Translations under genes and position numbers: made by a program
Origin: Mucilaginibacter paludis DSM 18603
Lineage (GTDB): Bacteria > Bacteroidota > Bacteroidia > Sphingobacteriales > Sphingobacteriaceae
Direction of reading: 5' to 3'
Assembly (NCBI RefSeq): GCF_000166195.2
Contig: NZ_CM001403.1
Location: 4,172,432 to 4,236,431 of the forward strand
Length of the DNA stretch: 64,000 nucleotides
Shown: positions 34,433 through 44,194 of the stretch, in pieces
Layout of the letters: every line of letters starts with the position of its first letter
How positions within the stretch are numbered: position 1 is the stretch's first letter
The notes under the pieces: generated by a model
What the model saw: only the letters and a program-made list of their open reading frames with translations
Told to the model about the DNA's origin: nothing
Database searches by the model: none

Positions 34433-35920
34433 TCACTGAATTCTCCTAAATGATTTATAACGCGTTTTGAACCAAGTTCTGATATCAAGTATTTTATCCA
34501 ATCTATATAAACAAAAAATAAAAGTTAAAAGTATAAGAAAGCCATTTGTAAAATATTGAAAAATACCATTAAGATACAATGAACTGCTCAAAGTTGCTAG
34601 TACAGAACCACCCAAAAAGAAAATAGATTTTACATTTATGAACGAAAAACTAAATGCATTAAGGCGTTTGGTGCTATAAATTACAAAAAATAAACAAGCT
34701 AAATTTCCAGCCAAAAATCCAATACCTAAAACATTAAATCCAAAATATCTCCATCCTGCGAAAATGAAAGAAATGTAAACTGCTTGTCTTATGGTTTCAG
34801 CAATTATTGCATACCACCCTTTGTTTTTTGAAAGATAAAGAACACCCATTGTCCAACTAATAAAAGTAAAAAATGAAGCCATCATTTGCCATTTTAAAAC
34901 AGATATTGCTACATGAAATGAACTGGAATATAAGATACTTATGGCTAATGATGAAAATGCAATCATTAGTAGAAGCATCGGAGTACCAACCAAAAGGGTC
35001 ATTTCAAGTTGTTCATTGATTAATTTGTTACTGGCAATCTTATCGTCCTTAATAACGCTTAACCGAGGGAAATAATCAGCCAACATTGAGTTAAGTAAGA
35101 TATTAATGTACATTGTAGATATTGTCCACACAGCTTGAAAATAGCCGACAGAATCTAGGCCTAAGTGCGATCTGATCAATATTCTGATTAGATATAAAGA
35201 CGCGGTGGCAACAAACCCATTAACTACAATGAAAAAACCTAATTTTGCCATGCCTAAGCCTTCTGTAAAGGTTTGGGATAGTGATAGCTGTACAGGTTCT
35301 GTAATTACTCTTCTGGCGTATAGCCAGGAAATGGTTAATGCCCCAAGTGCAGTGAGAATCATTGAAGGTACTACTCCTGATATGCCTAACCACCAAAAAA
35401 GCGGTAATGAAATTACAGTTCCTAAAACAGAACCCAATAGGTTAGCTTTTGCCATCTCACCTATTCGCCTAAGGCCTTGTAAAATGGCCAGTTGCCCTGC
35501 AGATACAGCAGTAATTAATAATGTTACTGACATTATTGCTATGCTGAAGGTATAAGCGTCACTCCCAAATGAGTAGTTACTAAAAAACTTACACAATACG
35601 ATAATCACAATCATACCGACTAAGCCGGTGCCAAATTCCCAACGCCTCAAAATTAGTATTGTCTTTGCAACCCGATGTGGGTCTGTATTATTTTCGGCAA
35701 CATTTTTTACTCCACTAAAATTAATGCCTAAACCGGTCCCATTTCTAACTAGATCAATTATTGTTTGAAAAATACCTGAAACACCTACGCCAGCCGGACC
35801 TAGCAATATTGCTATAACTTTATTTCTAATGATACCGATCGCAATATTTATTATCTGTGATCCGCCAACAATAGTGGTTGATTTGAATATCTGTTTATAT
35901 GATTCTTTGTTATTCTCCAT
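34433..35920 (-). CDS. wzx: Wzx-type polysaccharide flippase
   Basis: A 495-residue transporter of the MOP superfamily with about 12-14 membrane helices. The N-terminus (IFKSTTIVGGSQIINIAIGIIRNKVIAI) is typical of O-antigen translocases of the WzxE-like group. It would move undecaprenyl-linked repeat units across the inner membrane for the Wzy polymerase. Being in the same cluster as wzy and wzz supports a Wzx/Wzy-dependent route rather than an ABC exporter, and no ABC transporter gene is present. Confidence 0.9.
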   Translation of the reverse strand: MENNKESYKQIFKSTTIVGGSQIINIAIGIIRNKVIAILLGPAGVGVSGIFQTIIDLVRNGTGLGINFSGVKNVAENNTDPHRVAKTILILRRWEFGTGLVGMIVIIVLCKFFSNYSFGSDAYTFSIAIMSVTLLITAVSAGQLAILQGLRRIGEMAKANLLGSVLGTVISLPLFWWLGISGVVPSMILTALGALTISWLYARRVITEPVQLSLSQTFTEGLGMAKLGFFIVVNGFVATASLYLIRILIRSHLGLDSVGYFQAVWTISTMYINILLNSMLADYFPRLSVIKDDKIASNKLINEQLEMTLLVGTPMLLLMIAFSSLAISILYSSSFHVAISVLKWQMMASFFTFISWTMGVLYLSKNKGWYAIIAETIRQAVYISFIFAGWRYFGFNVLGIGFLAGNLACLFFVIYSTKRLNAFSFSFINVKSIFFLGGSVLATLSSSLYLNGIFQYFTNGFLILLTFIFCLYRLDKILDIRTWFKTRYKSFRRIQ

Positions 35921-36026
35921 TTTAAATAACCCTGTCTACTTCCATTTTTAATTTTGTGATCGTTATAGCATATTCAATATTATAATCTATTGGTACTTCA
36001 AGGAAAACTCAATAAAATGACTTTAT

Positions 36027-37049
36027 TTATTTTAATAAAACTATTCTTGCTATAAATTTGATATATCCATATAAAACAATGATTGTTTTATCAAGTAAAT
36101 TTATACTTATGTCTTTTTTCAGGAAGTGCAATGTGAAGACGAAACTCAATTTAAAGATCTCTGAGTAACCAATTTTTCTTGTATTGATTCTGTGATGGTC
36201 ACAAACAGCATGATCGCTCATCATTTTTTTATAGACGAATGTTGACAACATCAACTCTCGACTATATATTTTTCCTATTAATTTTAATGTTTCATAATTA
36301 GATAAGCCAAGCTGTTGAGCGCTGTTCAGGTAAGTTTCAAACTCTAATAATCGCTTAGCCGGAGAAAAATAAATGTTGCTTGCATTATATGTAAAAGATG
36401 GCTTATGTCTTGCCTCATCTGTTTTTTCAGTATAAAAAGCGGGTAAATTAATTAATTTTGATTTGCCAAGCATGGCCATATCGGCATTAATTACATCTGC
36501 GCAAAATGGGAAGTTTGATTGTTCAATCAACATTGTTTTCAACGAAGTGAGGTTAGCATAAATATCTGTTTTGTAAAAAACTCCAGTTGGATGCTTTGAT
36601 AAATAAGCCATATTTACAATTGATTGATATTGTTTATCATAAACAATATCAGGCGTCTCTTGTTGAATATTCAATGCGCAATGCCCGAAAACTACTTCTG
36701 GATCACTCTTACAGCGTTCTATTAATTTTTCAACACTTTGGTAGTTCAGATAGTCTTTATCCAAACATAGAAATGCAAACTTCCCCGATGGCAAACTCAA
36801 ACACTTAAGTAAGTTTGGTACTCCACCTATATTACTTTCATTTTGTACAAAAGAAAATCTTGGGTCGGTGATTGTGCTTAATAACTTTTTGGTTTCATCT
36901 GTTGAACAATTATCAAGTACTAAAATATTAATTTCGTTTCCCGGATACATCAAGATGTCATTCACTAACTTATAAACCTTATCACATCGGTTAAAAGTTG
37001 GAATGCAAATACTTATTAATGGGCTTAATGGGGCAGAGATATTTAACAC
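36027..37049 (-). CDS. Family 2 glycosyltransferase
   Basis: A 340-residue GT-A glycosyltransferase: SICIPTFNRCDKV, ILVLDNCSTDET, SNIGGVPNLLKC, and an LDKD acidic motif at the DXD position. The second half is long and without recognised motifs. Its start is a GTG at 37049; I find no ATG nearby that keeps the N-terminal strand. It lies between wzx and an acyltransferase gene. Substrate unknown; abequosyl- or dideoxyhexosyl-transfer is an untested possibility, given the CDP-sugar pathway upstream. Confidence 0.85.
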   Translation of the reverse strand: MLNISAPLSPLISICIPTFNRCDKVYKLVNDILMYPGNEINILVLDNCSTDETKKLLSTITDPRFSFVQNESNIGGVPNLLKCLSLPSGKFAFLCLDKDYLNYQSVEKLIERCKSDPEVVFGHCALNIQQETPDIVYDKQYQSIVNMAYLSKHPTGVFYKTDIYANLTSLKTMLIEQSNFPFCADVINADMAMLGKSKLINLPAFYTEKTDEARHKPSFTYNASNIYFSPAKRLLEFETYLNSAQQLGLSNYETLKLIGKIYSRELMLSTFVYKKMMSDHAVCDHHRINTRKIGYSEIFKLSFVFTLHFLKKDISINLLDKTIIVLYGYIKFIARIVLLK

Positions 37050-37110
37050 GTCATAATCATTATATATATAGCACTTATTACAAAGTTGAATCGAAATTAT
37101 TTGTAATAAA

Positions 37111-38238
37111 TTATCCAGTAGATATTACAGAAAAGGAATTCTTTTTTGTTAAAAAATACCGCTCAATAAACTTATAAGAAAAGGCAGAAAGGCAAATTAC
37201 CAAAACAAAAATAACAGGGTAAGCTATTATCATTAAATGAAATTTATTTAACCCGATAATTACTAAATTAATAGCGAATACATGGTACATATAAATTCCA
37301 TATGATATCTTACCTAGATAATCAAAAACTGGATAATCAAGATTTATTATACTGGTTTGCGTTCTAACAAGATTAAGTATAATGAATCCATATAAAACTG
37401 CATGCACCTCCCAAAAAAATCCATGAAAATCAAAACCAGTTAATAATAGTATAAACTCTACCAAATAGACACATAACTGAAAGGAATTTGTCAAAAAGAA
37501 GCTTCTATCGCTAATTTTATTATTTAAAATTGCGAATAACCCGCCTATTAATAAACAGTCAAACTTTAGGCGTTGTCTAACTATTATCATTACTTTAAAT
37601 AAAGTATCATAAGAAAACTTGCTAACAAGCAATTTGTTGTGAGTTGCAATGGTTGTTAAAATACAACAAAGTAAATAAATTATAATATAGATGATCACAA
37701 AATAGACGATCTTTTTCTGATTGAATTTTTTAACGATAAATGGCCAAACTATATAAAATTCTTCTTCTATACCGATTGACCAGGACTGCGCACAATATAA
37801 AATTGGACCAATTGCTATTGACTGTATATGGGGAAGAAACAGAAAATATAATATAGAATTGCTTAACAGATGATCATTTACATTTACAAAAGGGTCTCCA
37901 ATTTGAAAAACCGGAAACAAAGGCATGATAAAAAATCCTAAAATCATTATCACAAAGTATAATGGCCATATGCGCAACAAACGTCTGATAATAAACTTTT
38001 TTATAGATATGTTAAAAACAGATGCTTTTTCGATAAATAATAGAGAGGTAATTAAAAAACCACTTAATACGAAAAACAAGTCTACGCTCAGACTCCCCAT
38101 TATGTTGATAGCGGGAATATCATATACATTTGTAAGTCCTTTAGCCGATTTGATTTGTTCAGTATGCGCTATAATAACTACAAAAGCCGCTATAAAACGC
38201 AATGGATTTAAATTAGCAAAATGTACTTTATTTGTCAT
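37111..38238 (-). CDS. Acyltransferase family 3 membrane protein
   Basis: A 375-residue protein with about ten membrane helices. The family signature FANLNPLRFIAAFVVIIAHTEQ, with the conserved Arg and His, is at the N-terminus; DLFFVLSGFLIT and the QSWSIGIEEEFYIVWP segment (SLxxExxFY equivalent) follow. It likely O-acylates a sugar of the repeat unit at the membrane. A 112-bp AT-rich gap separates it from the E1 gene upstream, the largest gap inside the cluster. Confidence 0.92.
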   Translation of the reverse strand: MTNKVHFANLNPLRFIAAFVVIIAHTEQIKSAKGLTNVYDIPAINIMGSLSVDLFFVLSGFLITSLLFIEKASVFNISIKKFIIRRLLRIWPLYFVIMILGFFIMPLFPVFQIGDPFVNVNDHLLSNSILYFLFLPHIQSIAIGPILYCAQSWSIGIEEEFYIVWPFIVKKFNQKKIVYFVIIYIIIYLLCCILTTIATHNKLLVSKFSYDTLFKVMIIVRQRLKFDCLLIGGLFAILNNKISDRSFFLTNSFQLCVYLVEFILLLTGFDFHGFFWEVHAVLYGFIILNLVRTQTSIINLDYPVFDYLGKISYGIYMYHVFAINLVIIGLNKFHLMIIAYPVIFVLVICLSAFSYKFIERYFLTKKNSFSVISTG

Positions 38239-38350
38239 TTGTTAATCTCATATATTATAATTAAATGTATTAAATTAATATTTTTGCTGATTTATCCTTT
38301 ATTCAACTTTAATTAAACGATCTCTGTTAGGCTGATCGATATGAAATAGA

Positions 38351-39658
38351 TTAAGTATTTATATAGTTCTTAATGATTTCATGGATATAATCATAATGGC
38401 TTTCGTTAAGACCCGGCCATACACCAAGCCAAAAGGATTGATTCATTATAATGTCTGTATTCGATAGGTCGCCAATGGTTCGGTGTTTTATGTTTGCGTA
38501 AGCCGGTTGACGTAATAAATTACCGCCAAATAGTAACCGTGTGCCAATTTTTTTTTCTTCCAAGTGTTGTACTAACATGTGCCTATCTGCAGCATCGCCT
38601 TCACGAAGGGTGAGCAAAAAGCCAAACCACGAAGGGTCGCTGTGCTCTGTGGCTTCGGGTAAAATGAAAATTTCTTCAAATTCTTTCATCCGTTCATACA
38701 ATGCTTTATAGTTTTCTCTTCTTCGGTTAACAAAATGATCTACTTTTTTTAGTTGAGATACACCAAACGCAGCTTGCATATCAGTAACTTTTAAATTAAA
38801 ACCGATATGTGAATAGGTGTATTTATGATCGTACCCATAAGGGAGAGTGCCTATTTGTTGAGAGAACCTGCATCCGCAAGTATTGTCTCTGCCGGGCTCA
38901 CAATAACAATCTCGTCCCCAATCTCGGAAGCTCTCAGCTATTTTGGCTAATTGTAAATTATTAATTAATACAGCTCCTCCTTCTCCCATGGTTATGTGAT
39001 GCGCTGGATAAAATGAAAAAGTAGAAATATCTCCAAATGTACCTGTCTTTTTTCCACGATATGTAGCTCCTAATGAATCGCAATCATCCTCAACAAGCCA
39101 GAGGTTATATTTCTTTGCAACTCGCATTACTTCGTCTAAGTTAAATGGATTGCCAAGTGAATGTGCTATCATAATCGCTTTCGTTTTTGGCGACACCGCC
39201 GCTTCAATATCTTCAGCTTTTACATTATGCGTTGCAATATCTACATCCACAAATACTGGAATAGCACCAAACTGAATCATTGGGTTTACAGTTGTGGGGA
39301 AACCAGCAGCGACAGTAATTACCTCATCTCCAGGTTTTATAGCGCGGTCACCGAGTTTTGTAGAGGTTAAAGCATAAAACGCTATCAAATTTGCTGATGA
39401 ACCTGAATTTACAAGCAAAACTTTAGGGGCTCCAAAATAAGCTGCAAAGTTCTTTTCAAAATCATTTGCAAACCTGCCTGCAGTAAGCCAGCCGTCTAGG
39501 GCAGCATCAACCCCTAAAAGGATATCGTCCTCATCCAAAACTTTTCCTGTCACCGGGATATAGCTTTTACCTGGAATAATGTTTTGTGATGTTTGTGCCT
39601 TTGCAATATTCCTCAAACTAGTTTCAAGGGATATATCTGTAATGTTTTTTAACGCCAT
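38351..39658 (-). CDS. rfbH: CDP-6-deoxy-4-hexulose 3-dehydrase (E1; RfbH/DdhC/AscC)
   Basis: A 435-residue PMP-dependent iron-sulfur enzyme removing the C3 hydroxyl of CDP-4-keto-6-deoxyglucose. It has the aminotransferase fold, but the PLP lysine is replaced by His: PAHHIT places H220 at the position of the E1 catalytic histidine. The 2Fe-2S ligands are all present and at the expected numbers: C193, C251, C253 and C261. This combination is diagnostic. It works with the E3 reductase encoded at 44195. It is 24 bp downstream of the ThDP enzyme gene in the minus-strand cluster. Confidence 0.97.
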   Translation of the reverse strand: MALKNITDISLETSLRNIAKAQTSQNIIPGKSYIPVTGKVLDEDDILLGVDAALDGWLTAGRFANDFEKNFAAYFGAPKVLLVNSGSSANLIAFYALTSTKLGDRAIKPGDEVITVAAGFPTTVNPMIQFGAIPVFVDVDIATHNVKAEDIEAAVSPKTKAIMIAHSLGNPFNLDEVMRVAKKYNLWLVEDDCDSLGATYRGKKTGTFGDISTFSFYPAHHITMGEGGAVLINNLQLAKIAESFRDWGRDCYCEPGRDNTCGCRFSQQIGTLPYGYDHKYTYSHIGFNLKVTDMQAAFGVSQLKKVDHFVNRRRENYKALYERMKEFEEIFILPEATEHSDPSWFGFLLTLREGDAADRHMLVQHLEEKKIGTRLLFGGNLLRQPAYANIKHRTIGDLSNTDIIMNQSFWLGVWPGLNESHYDYIHEIIKNYINT

Positions 39659-39682
39659 TATTATCTACTTTGTGTATTTATA

Positions 39683-41404
39683 TTAAGTGCTTTCCATTCC
39701 AATCGGAGCAGAAAATGGTTCCATCTCCGTAATGGGTTTTCCAAATGCAATTTTGGGGTAAGTATTCGTCTGTGGATCTATCATAACCTGTAATACCAAA
39801 GGTCTATTCTCATTTTCACCTTCCCATAGCCATGCTACAGCGTTCTCTACTTCTTCTGGATGATCTATAGTTTTTGCGTTTATGCCATATGCAATAGCGA
39901 TTTTTTCAAAATCTGGCGCGCTATATCCCCAATAAGTAGATTGATACCTTGATTCAAAATAACTGTCTTGGAATTGTCTTATCATTCCAAGTGTTCTGTT
40001 ATTTAATACAATTATTTTGATAGGTAAATCATTTCTTACTACAGTTTGTAATTCCTGTATATTAAGTTGCATACATCCGTCGCCAATCAAAACCACAGCA
40101 GGTTTTTTATTTGCTGTAATGCTGGCTCCAATGGCGGCTGGTAATGAAAAGCCCATTGCGCCCATTCCTCCAGATGTTAGAAATAGTTGGCCTTTGTTTA
40201 ATTGTAATGATTGTGCCGCCCACATCTGGTGACTTCCCACATCAGCTAAGTAGGCAAATGCCTTTTGACTAATTGCGGCTAATCGATGCATAAATTTATT
40301 AGGGTTAATTCCGCTAGGGTTTAATTCCGAAGTATCCGGCCACTTACTTTTAAGATTGTTGATGTGAATTAACCAATTTGTGTTATTATTAAAAAAGGTG
40401 TTTTGTGCTGCAATGTCAAATTGCTTAAAAAATACATCGAGCGTTGTTACTATTGGTACGCATCCCTTAATTCTATTGTTTATTTCACAGGAATCACAAT
40501 CAACATGGTAAATTTTTCTATTTTCTATAAATTTAGTGTCTGCCCCAGTTTGACGGACATCTAATCTGCTACCTAAAACAATAAGTAAATCGCATTCTCC
40601 AAAAGCAATATTCGCCCATCTATTACCGTAACTACCGATAAAGCCTACTCTCATTGGATCATCAAAAGCAATGGTATCTAAGGCTAAAAGCGTCGTTATA
40701 ACTGGAGTTTTTGTTTTCTGTATAAATTTGTCAAAATAATCTTGGCACTGTGCGGCTTTAACGCCCCTGCCAGCTAAAATAAGTGGTCTTTGGGCATTTT
40801 GTATATCTGAAATTAGGTCTTTTAGATCTTTTTCGGATATGATGTTAACTTGTTCTTCAACAGCTGAACTGATATAATTTGTGTCAATTTGAGCCCTTTG
40901 CACATCCATCGGGATATCAATCAATACAGGACCTGGTCTTCCTTCCATAGCAATCCTGAATGCCTCCTCAAAAATATATGGAATATCCTCTGCATTATTA
41001 ACCAGATATGCCGCTTTGGTAATGGGTTTAGCCATAGCCACTATATCAGTTTCCTGGAAACCCAATTGTCTGATTGTCTTATCTCTTTTTTGTTCATGCC
41101 TATTTACCTGTCCGGTAATGAATATTGCTGGCGATGAATCAAAATAGCAACTACCAATGCCGGTTAATAAGTTTGTTGCCCCCGGACCACTAGTCGCGAG
41201 TGCCACCCCCGGTAACCCTGTAACTCTCCCATAGGCATCAGCAGCAAATGCGGCTGACTGCTCATGATGCATCGTAACTATATTGATAGTTGTATTTTGA
41301 CTGATTGAATCTAAAAGATGTGTAATCATTCCACCGGATAGTTCAAAAATACAACCTACGCCTTTTTTCTCCAGAAAACCCGCAATAAAATCTGATACTT
41401 TCAT
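39683..41404 (-). CDS. ThDP-dependent acetolactate-synthase-like enzyme, YerE candidate
   Basis: A 573-residue enzyme of the acetohydroxyacid synthase fold. E48 in MHHEQSA is the ThDP-activating Glu; GDGCMQLNIQEL with NN about 26 residues later is the ThDP/Mg motif; the central FAD-type domain is present. Placed between RfbH (E1) and an SDR in a CDP-dideoxyhexose cluster, it most resembles YerE of Yersinia, which adds a two-carbon acetyl unit from pyruvate to C4 of CDP-3,6-dideoxy-4-ketoglucose. A housekeeping acetolactate synthase is unlikely: no regulatory subunit or ilv genes adjoin it. Confidence 0.88.
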   Translation of the reverse strand: MKVSDFIAGFLEKKGVGCIFELSGGMITHLLDSISQNTTINIVTMHHEQSAAFAADAYGRVTGLPGVALATSGPGATNLLTGIGSCYFDSSPAIFITGQVNRHEQKRDKTIRQLGFQETDIVAMAKPITKAAYLVNNAEDIPYIFEEAFRIAMEGRPGPVLIDIPMDVQRAQIDTNYISSAVEEQVNIISEKDLKDLISDIQNAQRPLILAGRGVKAAQCQDYFDKFIQKTKTPVITTLLALDTIAFDDPMRVGFIGSYGNRWANIAFGECDLLIVLGSRLDVRQTGADTKFIENRKIYHVDCDSCEINNRIKGCVPIVTTLDVFFKQFDIAAQNTFFNNNTNWLIHINNLKSKWPDTSELNPSGINPNKFMHRLAAISQKAFAYLADVGSHQMWAAQSLQLNKGQLFLTSGGMGAMGFSLPAAIGASITANKKPAVVLIGDGCMQLNIQELQTVVRNDLPIKIIVLNNRTLGMIRQFQDSYFESRYQSTYWGYSAPDFEKIAIAYGINAKTIDHPEEVENAVAWLWEGENENRPLVLQVMIDPQTNTYPKIAFGKPITEMEPFSAPIGMEST

Positions 41405-41413
41405 TTAGTTGTA

Positions 41414-42334
41414 TTATCTAACCGAATTATAATAATTTATTGTTTTTTTTATAGCTTCACTTAAAGCTATAGTTTGAACTTTTCCAAATGTGTTATTAAA
41501 TTTGCTATTATCTCCTTCGATGAGCATGGATTGATCTTTTCTATAAGGCAGTACTCCAAAGTTAAGTTTGCTTTTATTGCCACTAAATTGACTGATAAGG
41601 TCAACAATATTTTTTAGAGGAACTGCCTTACTCGAACATATATTATAAATTCCTGATTCAGAGTTTTCACTTGTGAAAATTCTGAGAATCATCGCAGCAA
41701 AGTCGTCAATATAAAGATAATCATATTGTTGCTCGCAATAGGTTAAATTGCAATCAAGTTCATTTAAATGGTTCATAATTATAGTGGGAATAAACCATTT
41801 GTTATCTTCTTTTGGGCCGAAAACAGAAAATACTCTCAGCCAATACCAATTAATATGATTTTGCTCACAAAACGTTTTAACAATTTGCTGACTTGTTAAC
41901 TTACATATAGCATAAGCACTGTTTGCCGCTACCTCATCTGTCTCTGCAACTCTTTTTTTAATATTACCGTATTCCGCCTGTGAACCCAAAAGTATAAATT
42001 TTTTGGGCTTAGTTTTTTTTACTATTTGTAATAATGTTCGCAAAAACTCGAAGTTTTGTAATTGTAAATTCCAATCCTCTCTGTCTTGGGATGTTACACC
42101 ATTCCAGGCCGAATGTAATATTATGTCCGGTTGAAAGTCGATAACACGTTGTGTAAATGTACTTTCTTCAGTATCAATCCATGTAACAGCGGTGTTGAAA
42201 TCTTTACATCGCCATAGGTTTGTTTGTGTTCGCCTTGAAGCTAGTATTTTAAAATCCCCCTCAATAAGTTTAGCAATTATAGCTGAGCCTAAAAAGCCGG
42301 CTCCTCCGGTGATAAATACTTTGGTATCACTCAT
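41414..42334 (-). CDS. SDR sugar-nucleotide reductase, YerF candidate
   Basis: A 306-residue extended SDR with TGGAGFLG, LLGSQAEYG supplying the triad Ser, and YAICK as the YxxxK. Between the YerE-like and CDP-glucose dehydratase genes it could be the YerF-type reductase acting on the branched side-chain ketone, or an Abe/Prt-type C4 reductase. The context fits the first better because C4 would already be branched. It overlaps the dehydratase gene by 8 bp and is 9 bp before the ThDP enzyme gene. Confidence 0.82.
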   Translation of the reverse strand: MSDTKVFITGGAGFLGSAIIAKLIEGDFKILASRRTQTNLWRCKDFNTAVTWIDTEESTFTQRVIDFQPDIILHSAWNGVTSQDREDWNLQLQNFEFLRTLLQIVKKTKPKKFILLGSQAEYGNIKKRVAETDEVAANSAYAICKLTSQQIVKTFCEQNHINWYWLRVFSVFGPKEDNKWFIPTIIMNHLNELDCNLTYCEQQYDYLYIDDFAAMILRIFTSENSESGIYNICSSKAVPLKNIVDLISQFSGNKSKLNFGVLPYRKDQSMLIEGDNSKFNNTFGKVQTIALSEAIKKTINYYNSVR

Positions 42335-43406
42335 TGATGAAATCTCTTATTTGATTTTCAGTGAAATTAATTATATCGGGTTGGTTACTGAAATATTGTT
42401 TGTACCATTGTATGGTGTTAGAAATAGCTTTATGAGCATTGAGTTTTGGTGTCCAGCCTAATTCGCTTAAAGCTTTACTAATATCTAATTTTAGCAAGCC
42501 GGCTTCATGTGGTTGGTCATTGGTCTGATTAACAAAATATTCACCACTACCCCAAAAATTTAATGCAATATCTGCCATTTGATTTACAGGTAATGCATCA
42601 TCAAAATGAGGTCCAAAATTATATGCTTGACCAAATTGATTTGGCTCCTTATATAGCTTTGCTCCAAGTAATAAATATCCTGATAGTGGTTCCAATACGT
42701 GCTGCCACGGTCTTATTGCCAATGGATTTCTTATTTCTATTTTTTTATTCTTTGATAACGCTCTAACAATGTCTGGAATTAACCTGTCTTTTGCCCAGTC
42801 ACCACCGCCAATAACATTTCCCGCTCGTCCTACCGCTATAGCTTTTTGATGTTCACTAAATTGCTTAGTGTTAAAAAAAGAATTTCTGTAAGAGTCGATA
42901 ATCAATTCAGTACAGGCTTTACTCGCACTGTAAGGATCATAACCACCAAGTTTATCAGTTTCTCTGTATGGGTATACCCATTCGTTGTTATGATAAACTT
43001 TATCTGTAGTAATTAAAACAGCATAGCATGGTTTAGTTAATAGCCTAATGCCATCTAAAATATTGGCGGTTCCTATAGCGTTTACCTCAAATGTTTCTGC
43101 CGGTATCTGATACGAAAGCCTCACCAAAGGTTGTGCGGCTAAGTGAAATATAAAATCTGGTTGAAATTCAATAATTGCGGTTGTAAGTGTAGTTCTATCG
43201 CGTACATCAGCAATTACGGAATTACATAGGTTATCACCATTTAATAAATAATAAAGATCAAAATTGTTTTCTGGAGCCAAGGCATAACCTTTAACTTCGG
43301 CACCAAGCATCGAGAATATTTTTAACAACCAAGACCCTTTAAAACCAGTGTGCCCAGTTAGAAAAATCCTTTTTCCATTATAAACAGATTTTAATTGTGT
43401 CCACAT
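42327..43406 (-). CDS. rfbG: CDP-glucose 4,6-dehydratase (RfbG/DdhB)
   Basis: A 359-residue SDR converting CDP-glucose to CDP-4-keto-6-deoxyglucose. The N-terminus KRIFLTGHTGFKGSWL is distinctive for this enzyme; TTDKVYHN carries the Thr-Asp-Lys of the dehydratase active site, and YSASKACTE the YxxxK. The frame extends to 43448, overlapping the cytidylyltransferase gene. The Met at 43406 gives the usual length and N-terminus; 43418 is an alternative. It is the second enzyme of the CDP-dideoxyhexose pathway, between rfbF and the SDR gene. Confidence 0.95.
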   Translation of the reverse strand: MWTQLKSVYNGKRIFLTGHTGFKGSWLLKIFSMLGAEVKGYALAPENNFDLYYLLNGDNLCNSVIADVRDRTTLTTAIIEFQPDFIFHLAAQPLVRLSYQIPAETFEVNAIGTANILDGIRLLTKPCYAVLITTDKVYHNNEWVYPYRETDKLGGYDPYSASKACTELIIDSYRNSFFNTKQFSEHQKAIAVGRAGNVIGGGDWAKDRLIPDIVRALSKNKKIEIRNPLAIRPWQHVLEPLSGYLLLGAKLYKEPNQFGQAYNFGPHFDDALPVNQMADIALNFWGSGEYFVNQTNDQPHEAGLLKLDISKALSELGWTPKLNAHKAISNTIQWYKQYFSNQPDIINFTENQIRDFINE

Positions 43407-43411
43407 ATCAA

Positions 43412-44185
43412 TTACCATTTTTTCCAGCGTGCGTTGCCTGAAGCCCACTCCTCTTCCAATTCATGCTTATCACGCAAGGTATCCATCGGTTTCCAAAATC
43501 CGTGATGCTTATAGGCTTGCATCTGGTGTTCTGATGCAATTTGCTCCAAAGGTTCTCTTTCCCAAATAGTGGAATCTCCTGATTCTATATAGTTAAAGAT
43601 TTCAGGCTGGCATACAAAAAAACCACCATTTATCCAAGCGCCATCACCCTTCGGCTTTTCAGTAAATGAACTAACCTCATCATTTTTACTTAAGTTTAAT
43701 GCCCCAAACTTACCTGATGGTTGTATAGCAGTAACCGTCAATAATTTTTTATTATCCTGATGATATTTAACTAATTCTCTAATATCGACATCGGAAACGC
43801 CATCGCCATAGGTTAATAAAAAAGGTTCATTATTTGTATGTGCCTGTATTCTCTTTATTCTTCCACCTGTCATAGAGTTAATGCCGGTATCGACTAATGT
43901 GATTTTCCAAGGCTCAGCTTGAGAGTCATGTACCTCAACTGAATTGTTCCTTAAATCTATGGTGACATCTGATTTATGAAGAAAATAGTTAGAGAAAAAC
44001 TCTTTAATAATATAGCCTTTGTATCCTAAACAAACCACAAACTCGTTAAAGCCATGTGCCGAATAAATTTTCATAATATGCCATAATATCGGCATACCGC
44101 CTATTTCAACCATAGGTTTTGGTTTTAAAACAGTTTCTTCTGACAGGCGAGTTCCTAATCCACCCGCTAATAATACAACCTTCAT
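43412..44185 (-). CDS. rfbF: Glucose-1-phosphate cytidylyltransferase (RfbF/DdhA)
   Basis: A 257-residue nucleotidyltransferase forming CDP-glucose from CTP and glucose-1-phosphate. The N-terminal LAGGLGTRLSEET-x-KPKPMVEIGG motif is characteristic of this enzyme, and the length is exactly typical. SGFNEFVVCLGYKG-like and LTYGDGVSDVD segments (the Asp binding Mg) support it. It commits carbon to the CDP-sugar branch and is followed directly by rfbG. Confidence 0.97.
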   Translation of the reverse strand: MKVVLLAGGLGTRLSEETVLKPKPMVEIGGMPILWHIMKIYSAHGFNEFVVCLGYKGYIIKEFFSNYFLHKSDVTIDLRNNSVEVHDSQAEPWKITLVDTGINSMTGGRIKRIQAHTNNEPFLLTYGDGVSDVDIRELVKYHQDNKKLLTVTAIQPSGKFGALNLSKNDEVSSFTEKPKGDGAWINGGFFVCQPEIFNYIESGDSTIWEREPLEQIASEHQMQAYKHHGFWKPMDTLRDKHELEEEWASGNARWKKW

Positions 44186-44194
44186 AAATATATA

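Noticed and set aside
39683..41404. Housekeeping acetolactate synthase (IlvB) as the identity of the ThDP enzyme
   Set aside because: No ilvN, ilvC or other ilv gene nearby, and it is embedded in a CDP-sugar pathway, so a YerE-like role fits better.
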